A stretch of DNA of 64,000 nucleotides, taken from positions 3,696,874-3,760,873 of the forward strand of contig NZ_CP149574.1 of assembly GCF_037890675.1 (NCBI RefSeq). Direction: 5' to 3'. Below the pieces are notes generated by a model. The model searched no databases, had not been told where the DNA came from, and saw nothing but the letters and a program-made list of their open reading frames with translations. The translations under genes were made by a program, and so were the position numbers. The stretch is from Methylovirgula sp. 4M-Z18. GTDB lineage: Bacteria > Pseudomonadota > Alphaproteobacteria > Rhizobiales > Beijerinckiaceae. Of the stretch, positions 49,064-58,056 are shown piece after piece; the first letter of the stretch is position 1; every line of letters begins with the position of its first letter.

Positions 49064-50623
49064 ATGCCCGATCCATTGCTTGTTGAACTGTCGCGGCTGC
49101 AATTCGCGCTGACCGCGATGTACCATTTTCTGTTCGTGCCGCTCACGCTCGGTCTGTCTATCCTCATTGCGATGATGGAAACGGTTTACGTGATGACCAA
49201 ACGCCCCATCTGGCGCGACATGACCAAGTTCTGGGGGCTCCTGTTCGGCATCAACTTTGCCCTCGGTGTCGCCACCGGCATCACCATGGAATTCCAGTTT
49301 GGCATGAACTGGGCCTATTACTCCCATTATGTCGGTGACGTGTTCGGCGCGCCGCTGGCGATCGAAGGGCTGATGGCCTTCTTCCTGGAGGCGACGTTCG
49401 TCGGCCTGTTCTTCTTCGGTTGGGATCGGTTGTCGCCGCGCGCGCATCTCGCCACCACGTGGCTGATGGCGCTCGGCACCAATTTCTCGGCGTTGTGGAT
49501 CCTGATCGCCAATGGCTGGATGCAGAACCCGGTCGGTTCCGCGTTCAATCCCGATACGATGCGCATGGAGGTGACTGATTTCGTCGCCGTGCTGCTCAAC
49601 CCGGTCGCGCAGGCAAAGTTCGTCCACACCGTCTCGGCCGGCTATGTCTGCGGCGCGACTTTCGTGCTCGGTGTTTCCGCCTTCTATATGCTGCGCGGCC
49701 GCTATGTCGAGCTTGCCAAGCGCTCCTTCGTGATTGCCGCCGCGTTCGGCGTCGCGTCCACGCTTTCCGTCATCGTGCTCGGCGACGAGAGCGGATACGA
49801 GATCACCGACAACCAGAAAATGAAGCTCGCAGCCATGGAGGCAATGTGGGAAACCGAATCGGCGCCCGCATCCTTCACCGCCATCGGCATGCCGGACATG
49901 CAAGACAAGACCACGCATTTCGCGGTTCGCATCCCGTGGGTCATGGGACTGATCGCTACGCGTTCGCTGGATCGGCAAATTCCCGGCGTCTTCGAACTGG
50001 TTAGCAAAGCCGAGAACCGCATCCGTGCCGGCCTCGTCGCTTATGACGCCCTCGAAACGTTGAAGGCCGATCGGACCAATACCGAAGCGCGGACGCGCTT
50101 TGACGGTGCCCGCGCTGATCTCGGCTACGCGCTCCTGCTGAAGCGTTACATCGCCGATCCGCGCCAGGCGACCGACGAGCAGATCAAGCAGGCGGCATGG
50201 GACACGGTGCCTACTGTGCCGGCGATCTTCCTCACCTTCCGCGTGATGGTTCTATGCGGCTTTGTGCTTCTTGCGGTGTTCCTGATCTCGCTTTGGCACA
50301 CGATGCGCGAGACCCCCGCGCCGCGCTGGCTCTTCCGCCTGGCTCTGCTCGCCCTGCCCTTGCCTTGGATCGCCATCGAGTTCGGCTGGTTCGTTGCGGA
50401 ATTCGGCCGCCAGCCCTGGATCATCGAGGGCGTGTTGCCGACCTTCCTTGCAACCTCCGAACTCGGCGTCGGAGATCTCATCACGACGATCCTCGGTTTC
50501 ACATTGGTCTATGGCACGCTCGCCGTCATCGAAATCAAGCTCATGCTGGCCGCGATCGGGCACGGGCCTGAAAGCGAATACGTCAAGCCCCAACAAAGCG
50601 TCTCGCTCGCTCCCGCCGAGTGA
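49064..50623 (+). CDS. cydA: Cytochrome bd ubiquinol oxidase subunit I
   Basis: This 519-residue subunit, very similar throughout to the E. coli protein as I recall it, oxidises ubiquinol and reduces oxygen to water at hemes b and d. The heme b595 ligand is H21 (LTAMYHFLF), and b558 ligands lie in KFVHTVSAGY and FRVMVLCGF. GRQPWIIEGVLPT is the quinol-oxidase signature, and the quinol loop is of the long type. The ATG at 49064 follows AGGGAG by 7 bases; the frame starts at 48944 within cydD. First of cydA-cydB-cydX. Confidence 0.97.
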   Translation: MPDPLLVELSRLQFALTAMYHFLFVPLTLGLSILIAMMETVYVMTKRPIWRDMTKFWGLLFGINFALGVATGITMEFQFGMNWAYYSHYVGDVFGAPLAIEGLMAFFLEATFVGLFFFGWDRLSPRAHLATTWLMALGTNFSALWILIANGWMQNPVGSAFNPDTMRMEVTDFVAVLLNPVAQAKFVHTVSAGYVCGATFVLGVSAFYMLRGRYVELAKRSFVIAAAFGVASTLSVIVLGDESGYEITDNQKMKLAAMEAMWETESAPASFTAIGMPDMQDKTTHFAVRIPWVMGLIATRSLDRQIPGVFELVSKAENRIRAGLVAYDALETLKADRTNTEARTRFDGARADLGYALLLKRYIADPRQATDEQIKQAAWDTVPTVPAIFLTFRVMVLCGFVLLAVFLISLWHTMRETPAPRWLFRLALLALPLPWIAIEFGWFVAEFGRQPWIIEGVLPTFLATSELGVGDLITTILGFTLVYGTLAVIEIKLMLAAIGHGPESEYVKPQQSVSLAPAE

Positions 50624-50648
50624 ACATTCGGATCAAGGAAACAGGAAC

Positions 50649-51803
50649 ATGATCGACTTTCTTTTCGACTATGCCACGCTGCGGCTGATCTGGTGGGTGC
50701 TGCTCGGCGTGCTCCTGATCGGTTTTGCCGTGACCGACGGTTTCGACATGGGCGTTGGTGCGCTGCTGCCCTTTGTGGCCAAGACCGACGGTGAGCGCCG
50801 TGTCGCTATCAATACGGTGGGGCCGGTTTGGGAGGGCAACCAGGTCTGGTTCATTCTCGGCGGCGGCGCGATCTTCGCCGCGTGGCCGGCGCTCTATGCG
50901 CTGAGTTTTTCCGGCTTCTACCTTGCGATGTTCCTGGTCTTGTTCGCGCTGATCTTAAGGCCGGTCGCGTTCAAATACCGCTCCAAGCGCGAGAGCAAGC
51001 GCTGGCGCGACAACTGGGATTGGGCGCTGTTCATCGGCAGCGCAGTGCCGGCGCTGATTTTTGGCGTGGCAGTCGGCAATGTCCTGCAAGGCGTACCGTT
51101 CCATTTCACCAGCGACCTGCGCCCGATCTATGAAGGAAATCTGTTCGGCCTGCTCAACCCGCTCGCCATTTTCTGCGGCCTGGTGTCGGTGGCGATGCTG
51201 GTCATGCATGGTGCGGCATGGCTCGCCTTCAAGGCCGAGGGCGCGGTTGCCGAGCGCGCGGCCGCGATCGGCCCCAAGGCCGCTATAGCCGCGGCGCTGC
51301 TGTTTGCGCTCGGCGGCATCTTCGTATCTCTCGGCTGGCTTGGCGGCTACCAAGTGACGAGCGCCATCATCTGGGACGGTCCTTCGAATCCAATCGGCAA
51401 GACCGTCGTCCAGAACGCCGCGAGCTCGCTCCACAACTTCAACCAGACGCCGCTTTTGTGGCTCGTTCCCTTGCTCGGCGTGACGTCGCCACTCCTCGCC
51501 GCCTTGGGCTTCCGGGCGCGCAAGGCCGGATTGACCTTCCTCGCCTCGCAACTCGCTATCGCCTGTATCATCGCGACGGTCGGACTTGCTATGTTCCCGA
51601 TCATCCTGCCGTCGAGCACAACCCCGGGTCATTCGCTCGCGGTGTTCGACGCTTCATCGAGCCGCGCAACGTTGCGGAACATGCTGCTGGCGACAGCACT
51701 CTTCCTGCCGATCGTTCTTGTCTACACGGCTTGGGTCTATCGGGTGTTGTGGGGCCGCGTGAGCGAACAGGATGTCCGCGACGCCGGCCATTCCGCGTAC
51801 TGA
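50649..51803 (+). CDS. cydB: Cytochrome bd ubiquinol oxidase subunit II
   Basis: This 384-residue partner of CydA begins IDFLFDYATLRLIWWVLLG and has GFAVTDGFDMGVGALLPF with the conserved FDMG, then WEGNQVWFILGGGAIFAAWP and RPVAFKYRSKRES. Eight or nine helices match the family. It starts 25 bases after cydA with AGGA ahead. The reading frame extends back into cydA to 50394, but homology starts at 50649. Confidence 0.97.
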   Translation: MIDFLFDYATLRLIWWVLLGVLLIGFAVTDGFDMGVGALLPFVAKTDGERRVAINTVGPVWEGNQVWFILGGGAIFAAWPALYALSFSGFYLAMFLVLFALILRPVAFKYRSKRESKRWRDNWDWALFIGSAVPALIFGVAVGNVLQGVPFHFTSDLRPIYEGNLFGLLNPLAIFCGLVSVAMLVMHGAAWLAFKAEGAVAERAAAIGPKAAIAAALLFALGGIFVSLGWLGGYQVTSAIIWDGPSNPIGKTVVQNAASSLHNFNQTPLLWLVPLLGVTSPLLAALGFRARKAGLTFLASQLAIACIIATVGLAMFPIILPSSTTPGHSLAVFDASSSRATLRNMLLATALFLPIVLVYTAWVYRVLWGRVSEQDVRDAGHSAY

Positions 51804-51818
51804 AAAAGGAAATCAACG

Positions 51819-51947
51819 ATGTGGTATTTTTCTTGGATTCTCGGACTCGGTCTTGCCGCCACCGTCGGCATCCTCAACGCGCTCTGGTACGAGCTACGCG
51901 TTCTGCGTGAGCAGACGACGGACATAACGTCCCTACCCACGCCCTGA
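51819..51947 (+). CDS. cydX: Small cytochrome bd subunit CydX
   Basis: This 42-residue peptide (MWYFSWILGLGLAATVGILN and onward to ALWYELR) is a single membrane helix with the MWYFSWILG start and internal N-x3-E-like polar residues typical of CydX, the third subunit that stabilises the heme pocket. It begins 15 bases after the cydB stop, with AAGGA 8 bases ahead of the ATG. A strong terminator follows at 51978. It is too short for routine gene calling. Confidence 0.93.
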   Translation: MWYFSWILGLGLAATVGILNALWYELRVLREQTTDITSLPTP

Positions 51948-51977
51948 ACGAGGATCTGCCGCGCGACGAAAAAGCAG

Positions 51978-52005
51978 AAGTGCCGACCATTCGGCACTTT
52001 TCTTG
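51978..52005 (+). terminator. Rho-independent terminator of cydABX
   Basis: AAGTGCCGA and TCGGCACTT form a perfect 9-bp stem with a CCAT loop, preceded by an A-rich tract and followed by a short T-rich run (TTTTCTT). It begins 31 bases after the cydX stop. Confidence 0.85.
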
Positions 52006-52188
52006 CCTCCGGCACCGACGCTTTATTGTCGCATAAGGAGATCCAGTCTTCGCTGAGACCTCCGCCAAGCCGTGCGTCAGAATTTGATTCATTTCTGGAA
52101 AAGGAAAATTAGGACGCGGATGATCTATCGCAACGCGTGAGACCGCCCTCGGCACGAAGATGACATAAGATGAAGGGGAGACCTGGTC

Positions 52189-52344
52189 ATGGCGTCCACA
52201 TTATTCATTACCTCTTATCTTATGATTTCGATGAGCTTGCCAATGCTGGCAATGCTTGTCGGTCGCCGGGCTCGGGCAGAAGCATTGGAACCGATAAAGG
52301 ACTTTGCGCACCGCGACCGACGGCCGCGAAAATTCTCTTTTTGA
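52189..52344 (+). CDS. Possible small membrane protein
   Basis: 51 residues: an N-terminal hydrophobic helix of about 20 residues rich in Met, Leu and Ser (FITSYLMISMSLPMLAMLVG), then GRRARAEAL and a strongly basic tail ending RRPRKFSF. An AGGGGAGA stands 9 bases before the ATG. It follows the cyd terminator and precedes the GNAT-like gene. No family is recognised. Confidence 0.35.
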   Translation: MASTLFITSYLMISMSLPMLAMLVGRRARAEALEPIKDFAHRDRRPRKFSF

Positions 52345-52388
52345 GCGCGCCGAGAACTGATGGGCGATTATTCTGCTGGACGACTAAA

Positions 52389-52922
52389 ATGTATGAGAGC
52401 TACGCGATCGAATGCATCAGCCCGCGAACGGTCGACAGGGCTTATCCTTTAGCCAAGGCCGTTGCGCCGAGCTTGCAGCAGCTCGAGTGGCGACAATTCT
52501 GTCAGGCCTGCGGATTGTCCAACATTCCTTGTGACGCCGACGAAAGAGAGCGGATCGTCGTCGCGCTCAATGCAAAAGCCTATGTCAAAGGCCTCTGCAT
52601 CTACGCCGTTCGACATGACCCAACCGAAGGCCGTGTGCTTGATGTGCCGTTCTTTGTGATCGGTAGCGCCGCGGACAGGATGGGCGTGGGGGCCGCGCTG
52701 ATGAATTTCCTGCGCTCCAAATGTAGCCGATCGGCTTGCTTGGGGATTCGATTTTGGGCGATGAATGCAGAAACCTGGACAAGTCGCCTCAGAGGCGAAA
52801 ACATTGCTTGTCGCGATCATGGGCTCTTCATCCCCGCTCTGGCAAGCGAAACCGAAATCGAAAAGGCGCTTTGTGCCAGCGCAATCGAGGGCGCCGAAAC
52901 TATCGATCGATTTTCCCGGTAA
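52389..52922 (+). CDS. GNAT-fold-like protein of unknown function
   Basis: 177 residues from an ATG at 52389 (weak ribosome site; the frame opens at 52170). The segment VPFFVIGSAADRMGVGAALMNFL resembles the acetyl-CoA loop of N-acetyltransferases (G-x-G-x-A/G), following a beta strand as in GNAT proteins. Two cysteines (FCQACGLSNIPC) stand in the N-terminal half. Its last 23 bases overlap the response regulator gene tail to tail. The place between cyd and fix genes hints at a role in low oxygen, no more. Confidence 0.5.
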   Translation: MYESYAIECISPRTVDRAYPLAKAVAPSLQQLEWRQFCQACGLSNIPCDADERERIVVALNAKAYVKGLCIYAVRHDPTEGRVLDVPFFVIGSAADRMGVGAALMNFLRSKCSRSACLGIRFWAMNAETWTSRLRGENIACRDHGLFIPALASETEIEKALCASAIEGAETIDRFSR

Positions 52923-53640
52923 AGACATAGCCGACGCCACGGACTGATTTGACCAGAGCCGGTTTTTTCGGATCGATTTCGATTTTCTTTCTGAGCCTGG
53001 CCACCTGCGCATCGATCGTCCGGTCGAAGGCATCCCACTCGCGTCCACGGGTCAAATCCATCAACGTCTCACGGCCGAAGACGCGCCCCGGATGTTTGAT
53101 AAGCGCCGCCAAGAGATCGAACTCGCCGGTGGTGAGCACGACATCATCGCCGTGGGGCGACACGAGCTGCCGGCGCCCGGTGTCGAGCCGCCAGCCGTCG
53201 AAGCGAATGACCTCATCGTCGGGGCCGACTGCCGGAACGCGTGTGGGCGGATCTGGCCGCCGGCTTCGCCGGCGCACCACGCTCTTGACCCGCGCCATCA
53301 CCTCGCGCAAGTGAAAAGGCTTGGCGATGTAATCGTCCGCGCCGACTTCCAATCCGACGACGCGATCGAGCACATCGTCACGGCCCGTCAACATGATGAT
53401 CCCGACATCCGAGTTGGCCCGGATCTCGCGCGCGAGCGTCACGCCGTCCTCGCCCGGCATGACGACATCAAGCAGAATCACGTCGACAGTGTCATTCAAC
53501 TGCGCACGCATCGCCACGCCGTCTCCCGCGATACTGACCCGGTATCCTTCTTGCTCGAAATAGCGGGTCAGCATCTGACGAATGCGTGGGTCGTCGTCAA
53601 CGACCAGAATGTGGACGGCGTCTTCCTGAGAACTCATCAT
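52900..53640 (-). CDS. OmpR/PhoB-type response regulator, FxkR-like
   Basis: This 246-residue protein has a receiver domain (HILVVDDDPRIRQML, phospho-acceptor in ILLDVVMPGEDG, Lys in YIAKPF) and a winged-helix output domain (LTTGEFDLLAALIKHPGRV, RTIDAQVARLRKKIE, VRGVGYVF). It is divergent from a FixK gene that is followed by a FixL-like hybrid kinase. In Rhizobium an OmpR-type regulator, FxkR, fills the same place and activates fixK. The start is an ATG at 53640 or 53637; a TTG lies at 53649. A candidate target box lies 23 bases upstream. Confidence 0.85.
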   Translation of the reverse strand: MMSSQEDAVHILVVDDDPRIRQMLTRYFEQEGYRVSIAGDGVAMRAQLNDTVDVILLDVVMPGEDGVTLAREIRANSDVGIIMLTGRDDVLDRVVGLEVGADDYIAKPFHLREVMARVKSVVRRRSRRPDPPTRVPAVGPDDEVIRFDGWRLDTGRRQLVSPHGDDVVLTTGEFDLLAALIKHPGRVFGRETLMDLTRGREWDAFDRTIDAQVARLRKKIEIDPKKPALVKSVRGVGYVFTGKIDR

Positions 53641-53662
53641 GGACTTCAAGCGCGGGCGGGGC

Positions 53663-53679
53663 TGTTACGCATTGTAACA
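53663..53679. promoter_or_regulatory. K-box-like element between fxkR-like and fixK genes
   Basis: TGTTACGCATTGTAACA is a perfect inverted repeat. Read on the minus strand it holds GTTACA-N4-GTAACA, one base from the direct repeat GTTACA-N4-GTTACA that I recall as the FxkR K-box. A further TGTCACA lies at 53694-53700. It stands 88 bases before fixK. Confidence 0.55.
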
Positions 53680-53767
53680 AATCAGCACCCAATGTCACAA
53701 GCCGATGATACGGCCATGACATGGGCCGGATCAAATGCTCTCCATCAGCCAATCAGAGGGCGATCCC

Positions 53768-54508
53768 ATGTACAGCCAAACCGCGATTTCGGCAGTTCGT
53801 AAACCCGCCGCGCCTTTTGCTCCTCCCCCCGCACAGAACCCGACCCTCAAGGACCTTTTCAAGGGCCAACCGACGGAAACTTTCGCTGCTGGCGAGGCGC
53901 TCTTCTGGCAAGGCGACACGGTTGGGTCAATCTTCGACGTGCTGGAAGGCGTGGTGCGCGTTTACCGGATCATGGCCGACGGCCGGCGCGCCATTATGGG
54001 TTTCATTCACCCCGGCGAGGTGCTTGGCGTCTCCTTCCAGGATCGCTATCTCTTCACGGCCGAGGCGGTGACCGAGGTCAAGGTCCGGCGCTTCGCCAGA
54101 AACCGCTTCTTCGAAACGATTAACGAATCGCCCGCTTTGCGGCCCCAGCTCTTCGCGATCCTGTGCGATGAGATGTCCGCGGCTCAGGATCAAATGCTGC
54201 TGCTCGGACGAAAGACAGCAGAAGAACGGGTCGTCAGCTTCCTTCTTGCTATTCATCGCAAAAGCACGTCCGGCATTGAGATCGAGCTGCCGATGAGCCG
54301 CCAGGATATGGCGGACTATCTCGGCTTGACGATGGAAACGGTGTCGCGGATGATGACAGGATTGATGCGTCGTGGCCTGATCGACGCTGGAACTCGTCAC
54401 AATGTCACGCTTCGCAAACTCGCCGCTTTGCGGGAAATCGCCGGGCACGATGCTGACGAGATGGAGCCCAGAGCCTCACAGTCCCGCCGGGCGGTTTGGC
54501 CCAATTGA
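53768..54508 (+). CDS. fixK: Crp/Fnr-family regulator, FixK type
   Basis: 246 residues: a cyclic-nucleotide-like beta barrel (about 40-140: AAGEALFWQGDTVGSIFDVLEGVVRVYR) and a C-terminal winged helix with the recognition helix MADYLGLTMETVSRMMTGL, whose E--SR pattern reads TTGAT-type sites. It lacks the N-terminal cysteine cluster of FNR, so oxygen is sensed upstream, as for FixK. I start it at 53768 (GAGGG 7 bases ahead); an in-frame ATG lies at 53735. It probably acts on the box ahead of cydA. Confidence 0.88.
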   Translation: MYSQTAISAVRKPAAPFAPPPAQNPTLKDLFKGQPTETFAAGEALFWQGDTVGSIFDVLEGVVRVYRIMADGRRAIMGFIHPGEVLGVSFQDRYLFTAEAVTEVKVRRFARNRFFETINESPALRPQLFAILCDEMSAAQDQMLLLGRKTAEERVVSFLLAIHRKSTSGIEIELPMSRQDMADYLGLTMETVSRMMTGLMRRGLIDAGTRHNVTLRKLAALREIAGHDADEMEPRASQSRRAVWPN

Positions 54509-54526
54509 TTTTGAAATGAGGGACGA

Positions 54527-56443
54527 ATGCCGACATCGGCTGTCACCGCCGAACTGACCGCTCTCGCGAAAATCCTGGATTTAGCCAATGTCATCATTCA
54601 TGACGTGGACGGCAGGATTTTATATTGGACGGCAGGCTGCGAGCACCTCTACGGCTGGAGCCGAAAGGAGGCACATGGAAAGATCGTTCATGACCTCCTG
54701 AAGACGAAATATCCTCTGCCTCGAGGCGAAATTGTTGCGCAGCTTCGCGACCACGGCAGTTGGCAAGGCGAAATCAAGCATCGGAAGAAGGACGGATCAG
54801 TCGTCATCGTTTCGAGTTTGTGGGTCGCCCGAAAATCCGAAAACAATGTTATTCATTCCGTGCTTCAGAACAACAGCGACATTACCGGCTTGAAGAACGC
54901 GCAGGACGAACTCGCCGCGCGCGAAGCGCATCTTCGCTCGATCCTGGATACGGTTCCTGAGGCGATGATCGTCATTGACGAGCAGGGCACCGTCACGTCG
55001 TTCAGCGCGGCGGCAGCGCAACTCTTCGGCTACGATGCCGACGAAGTCGTCGGGCGCAACGTCAAAATGCTAATGCCCGAACCTTATCGGGCGGAGCACG
55101 ACAATTACATCGGGCGCTATCTCAGCACCGGCGAGGCGCGGATTATCGGCTATGGCCGTGTGGTGAAAGGGCTCACCAAGGACGGAGCAACCTTCCCGAT
55201 GGAATTAGCGGTCGGCGAAGCGCAGTCCAATGGCCAGCGCATTTTCACGGGATTCATCCGCGACCTGACGAGCCGCCAAAGAATGGAAGATGAGCTGCGG
55301 CAGGCACAGAAAATGGAGGCGATCGGACAACTGACCGGTGGCCTGGCGCATGACTTCAACAACCTGCTGACGGTGATCACCGGCAATCTCGAAATGCTGG
55401 AGATGAGTCTTTCGACGTCAAACCAGCGCGAACTCTTGCGAGAGGCACAGGACGCCGCCCAGGACGGCGCGAAATTGACCGGCCAACTCCTGGCCTTCGG
55501 TCGACGCCAGCCGCTGAACCCGAAACCCACGGATTTGGCGCCGTTGATCGCGAATTTTTCGGAGCTTCTGCGCCGCACCCTGGGCGAGTCGATCAAACTG
55601 ACAATCCAGGTGAACGGATCGGAGCATCTGTGCGTCGTCGATGCGGCGCAATTGCAAAACGCCCTGCTCAATCTGGCCATCAATGCGCGCGACGCCATGC
55701 CGCGTGGTGGCAATCTGACGATCGAGACGTCGCACGTGCGCCTCGACGCGGATTACGCGCAGATGTATCCCGAAGTGCGAACCGGTCGCTATGTTCTGAT
55801 TGCCGTGACCGATACGGGTGGAGGCATGTCCGAGGACGTCCGGCAGCGCGCCTTCGAGCCGTTTTTTACGACGAAAGCGACCGGAGCGGGCACAGGCCTC
55901 GGCCTCAGCATGGTCTATGGCTTCGTCAAGCAATCGGGCGGGAATATTCAAATTTACAGCGAACTGGACCGCGGCACGAGCATAAGAATTTTCCTGCCAT
56001 TGGCGGAGGCCTTTCAAGCTGGCGGAGAGCTGGCAGCGGGCCATGTCGATGCCGGCACCCTGCCTCGGGGATCCGAGACGATTCTCGTGGTCGAGGACGA
56101 TGCCCGTGTCCGCCGGGTCACCATCGCAAGGCTGCGGAGCCTGGGCTACCAGGTCATCGAGGCTGATAACGGCACGGCCGCGCTCGCGCTGCTTGCCGCT
56201 CATCCTAAAATTGCAATGATCTTTACCGACGTCGTGATGCCCGGGGGTTTGAGCGGCGATGAACTGGCGGAGGCGGCGCTCATCGCGAGGCCGGATCTCA
56301 AAATCCTGTTCACGTCCGGCTATGCCGAGCCGGCGATCGCGCGACAGGGTCTGGGCGCGGGCGCATGGTTGAAGAAGCCTTACACGGCGGCCGAACTCGC
56401 CAAAAAAGTGCGCGAGATCCTGCACCAATCGTCTTTGTCCTAG
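54527..56443 (+). CDS. FixL-like oxygen-sensing hybrid histidine kinase (hFixL type)
   Basis: 638 residues. A first PAS domain (about 12-118) is followed by a second (about 130-250) that matches the FixL heme domain: H191 in [11 protein letters not shown] corresponds to the heme ligand and R211 in [10 protein letters not shown] to the oxygen-gating Arg (H200 and R220 in Bradyrhizobium FixL, the same 20-residue spacing). Then come a kinase domain with H275 (GGLAHDFNN), the ATP-binding boxes [11 protein letters not shown] and DTGGGM, and a C-terminal receiver (517-632) with D568. Low oxygen should start phosphorelay to the OmpR-type regulator. The gene starts 18 bases after fixK. Confidence 0.9.
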   Translation: MPTSAVTAELTALAKILDLANVIIHDVDGRILYWTAGCEHLYGWSRKEAHGKIVHDLLKTKYPLPRGEIVAQLRDHGSWQGEIKHRKKDGSVVIVSSLWVARKSENNVIHSVLQNNSDITGLKNAQDELAAREAHLRSILDTVPEAMIVIDEQGTVTSFSAAAAQLFGYDADEVVGRNVKMLMPEPYRAEHDNYIGRYLSTGEARIIGYGRVVKGLTKDGATFPMELAVGEAQSNGQRIFTGFIRDLTSRQRMEDELRQAQKMEAIGQLTGGLAHDFNNLLTVITGNLEMLEMSLSTSNQRELLREAQDAAQDGAKLTGQLLAFGRRQPLNPKPTDLAPLIANFSELLRRTLGESIKLTIQVNGSEHLCVVDAAQLQNALLNLAINARDAMPRGGNLTIETSHVRLDADYAQMYPEVRTGRYVLIAVTDTGGGMSEDVRQRAFEPFFTTKATGAGTGLGLSMVYGFVKQSGGNIQIYSELDRGTSIRIFLPLAEAFQAGGELAAGHVDAGTLPRGSETILVVEDDARVRRVTIARLRSLGYQVIEADNGTAALALLAAHPKIAMIFTDVVMPGGLSGDELAEAALIARPDLKILFTSGYAEPAIARQGLGAGAWLKKPYTAAELAKKVREILHQSSLS

Positions 56444-56444
56444 G

Positions 56445-56462
56445 ACCCGGTGTCCGGGTTTT
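56445..56462 (+). terminator. Probable terminator of the fixK-kinase operon
   Basis: ACCCGG and CCGGGT form a 6-bp GC stem with a TGT loop, followed by TTTT, starting 2 bases after the kinase stop codon. The stem is short, so efficiency is uncertain. Confidence 0.55.
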
Positions 56463-56581
56463 GGCGTGGATCACTGCCTGGAGCGGTCGCTTGCCAAAAG
56501 AGCGATCCACCGCGGCCAGGACGCAATTTCGAACTTCCGGCACCGCAGCGCGAAAACACCGCAATATCAATGATCTGCCAT

Positions 56582-56657
56582 TGGTGGGCCGGGAGGGACT
56601 CGAACCCCCAACCAGACCGTTATGAGCGGCCGGCTCTAACCATTGAGCTACCGGCCC
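56582..56657 (-). tRNA. tRNA with CAU anticodon, probably tRNA-Ile2 (lysidine type)
   Basis: The minus strand folds into a complete cloverleaf. The 7-bp acceptor stem is GGGCCGG/CCGGCCC, the D arm GCTC...GAGC, the anticodon stem GGCCG/CGGTC with loop CTCATAA, and the T arm GGGGG-TTCGAGT-CCCTC. The CCA is encoded and the length is 76. The CAU anticodon fits elongator Met, initiator Met or Ile2. The acceptor stem and GGCCG-CTCATAA anticodon arm resemble alphaproteobacterial tRNA-Ile(CAU), whose C34 is changed to lysidine by TilS. Confidence 0.9.
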
Positions 56658-56723
56658 AGCGCAATTTTGCAGATTCGCGCTGGCAATGCGGCGACTTACA
56701 CCGAAAAAGCGGAAGCTTGCAAC

Positions 56724-57230
56724 CTATCGGAAGCCGAAAGCCACGCGGGCGCAGGTAATATCGCCGAATCGCTCCTCGCCCTGGCGCACCAGCTTGCCGC
56801 CCATGTGCTTATAGAAACTGGTGGCGCGCTCATTCTCGGCGAGCGCCCAGACGAGCATCGCGCCATAGCCGTGTTCGGCCAGATCGCGATGGGCCATCTC
56901 GAATAGCCGCCGGCCAAACCCGAGCCCCTGGAATTCCGGCGCAAGGTAAAGCTCAAAGATTTCACCGCCGTAAGGCAATTCGGGCAGGCGGTTGCGGCCA
57001 TAGCTGACATAACCGCCGATCGATTCGTCGAAATCCAGAACCGCCAGGCGCGATCCGCGCAAAATCGCATTACGCCACCACCGCGGACCACGCCGGGCGA
57101 CCATCTTTTCGAGTTCGCGCCCAGGAATGATTCCGCGATATGCGTCGCGCCAGGCCGCATCATGGACAGAGGCAATATCGAGTGCATCTTCCACGCGCGC
57201 CGACCGTATGGTGATAAGCGCCTGTGCCAT
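56724..57230 (-). CDS. GNAT-family N-acetyltransferase
   Basis: This 168-residue protein shows ITIRSARVEDALDIASVHDAAW at the start, IFELYLAPEFQGLGFGRRLFE (acetyl-CoA loop Q-x-x-G-x-G) and the C-terminal VWALAENERATSFYKHMGGK, a typical GNAT ending. The acceptor substrate is unknown. It stands just upstream of the tRNA gene on the same strand and is divergent from the TetR gene. Confidence 0.88.
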   Translation of the reverse strand: MAQALITIRSARVEDALDIASVHDAAWRDAYRGIIPGRELEKMVARRGPRWWRNAILRGSRLAVLDFDESIGGYVSYGRNRLPELPYGGEIFELYLAPEFQGLGFGRRLFEMAHRDLAEHGYGAMLVWALAENERATSFYKHMGGKLVRQGEERFGDITCARVAFGFR

Positions 57231-57353
57231 GAACGCATGTTAGATGCGGAGGGTGGAAGACCGCAAGTCCCTATTCTTGCAAATTTATGGAACAGGTGCT
57301 CGCGGCGCGCGCCACCTCTCGCTTCGGACGGCAAAAAGCTCTAAGTAGCCCAC

Positions 57354-57992
57354 ATGTGGTCGCACAAGACATCGCCGCAGGAAAAGCGCGGCTACCATCA
57401 CGGCCGTTTGAAAGACGCCCTGGTCGAGGCTGCGCGCGCGCTGATCGCCGAGCGCGGCACCAGCGGCTTCACTCTGACCGACGCGGCAAAATTGGCCGGC
57501 GTCACCACAGCCGCCCCCTATCGCCATTTCGCCGACCGCAACGCCCTTTTGGACGAACTGGCCCGGCGCGGCTTCGATATGTTCAACCAACGGCTCAAGG
57601 GCGCCTGGAACGAGGGTCAACCGGACCCGGCAACCGCGTTGCGTCGGATGGGGTCGGCCTATCTCGCCTTCGCCCGAGAAGAGCCGGGACTCTACAACAC
57701 GATCTTCAGCGGCAGCGATTTGCCACCCCCTTCGGCGGACACCGAGGATGCATCCAATACCGCATTCGCCATTCTGGAACACGCGACCTCGGCCGTTTTG
57801 CGCCAGTATGGCGCGCCCACCGGCGAAGCGCATCGACTGGCCTACGAAATCTGGGCCATGGCGCATGGCATTGCGACGCTCAGCCATGCCGGCCATCTGC
57901 GGGAGCCGGATTGCGACCCGAGCCTCCTGCTTTACGGCGCCGTCAACAGCCTGATGGAAATGGCCGTTCGCCGGGCGCTCGGCACGTCGTAA
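57354..57992 (+). CDS. TetR-family transcriptional regulator
   Basis: 212 residues. The N-terminal helix-turn-helix (about 15-65) reads HGRLKDALVEAARALIAERG, FTLTDAAKLAGVTTAAPYRHFADRNALLDEL. The C-terminal domain resembles WHG/TetR_C_33 ligand domains with YLAFAREEPGLYNTIF. The ribosome site is weak. Neighbours do not reveal its target. Confidence 0.88.
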   Translation: MWSHKTSPQEKRGYHHGRLKDALVEAARALIAERGTSGFTLTDAAKLAGVTTAAPYRHFADRNALLDELARRGFDMFNQRLKGAWNEGQPDPATALRRMGSAYLAFAREEPGLYNTIFSGSDLPPPSADTEDASNTAFAILEHATSAVLRQYGAPTGEAHRLAYEIWAMAHGIATLSHAGHLREPDCDPSLLLYGAVNSLMEMAVRRALGTS

Positions 57993-58056
57993 AGAATCTT
58001 TGCAAAGCACGGCCCAGTTTTAGCCATCTTTAACTCTTTGCGGCCATTTTGCCGCA

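Larger units (their letters stand above)
51948..52388. other. Intergenic region after cydX
   Basis: This 441-base stretch contains the cyd operon terminator (51978-52005) and a possible 51-codon gene (52189-52344). AGGAG and GATTT stretches occur but no FixK-type box is evident. The gene at 52389 must have its own promoter here. Confidence 0.45.

Noticed and set aside
48656-49978. Minus-strand frame of 440 codons opposite cydA
   Set aside because: His/Arg/Asp-rich antisense product; cydA on the plus strand is unmistakable.
56582-56657. Calling the tRNA an initiator or elongator tRNA-Met
   Set aside because: The first base pair is a normal G-C, unlike the C1-A72 mismatch of initiators, and the anticodon arm with CTCATAA looks more like tRNA-Ile2; identity is left open between Ile2 and elongator Met.
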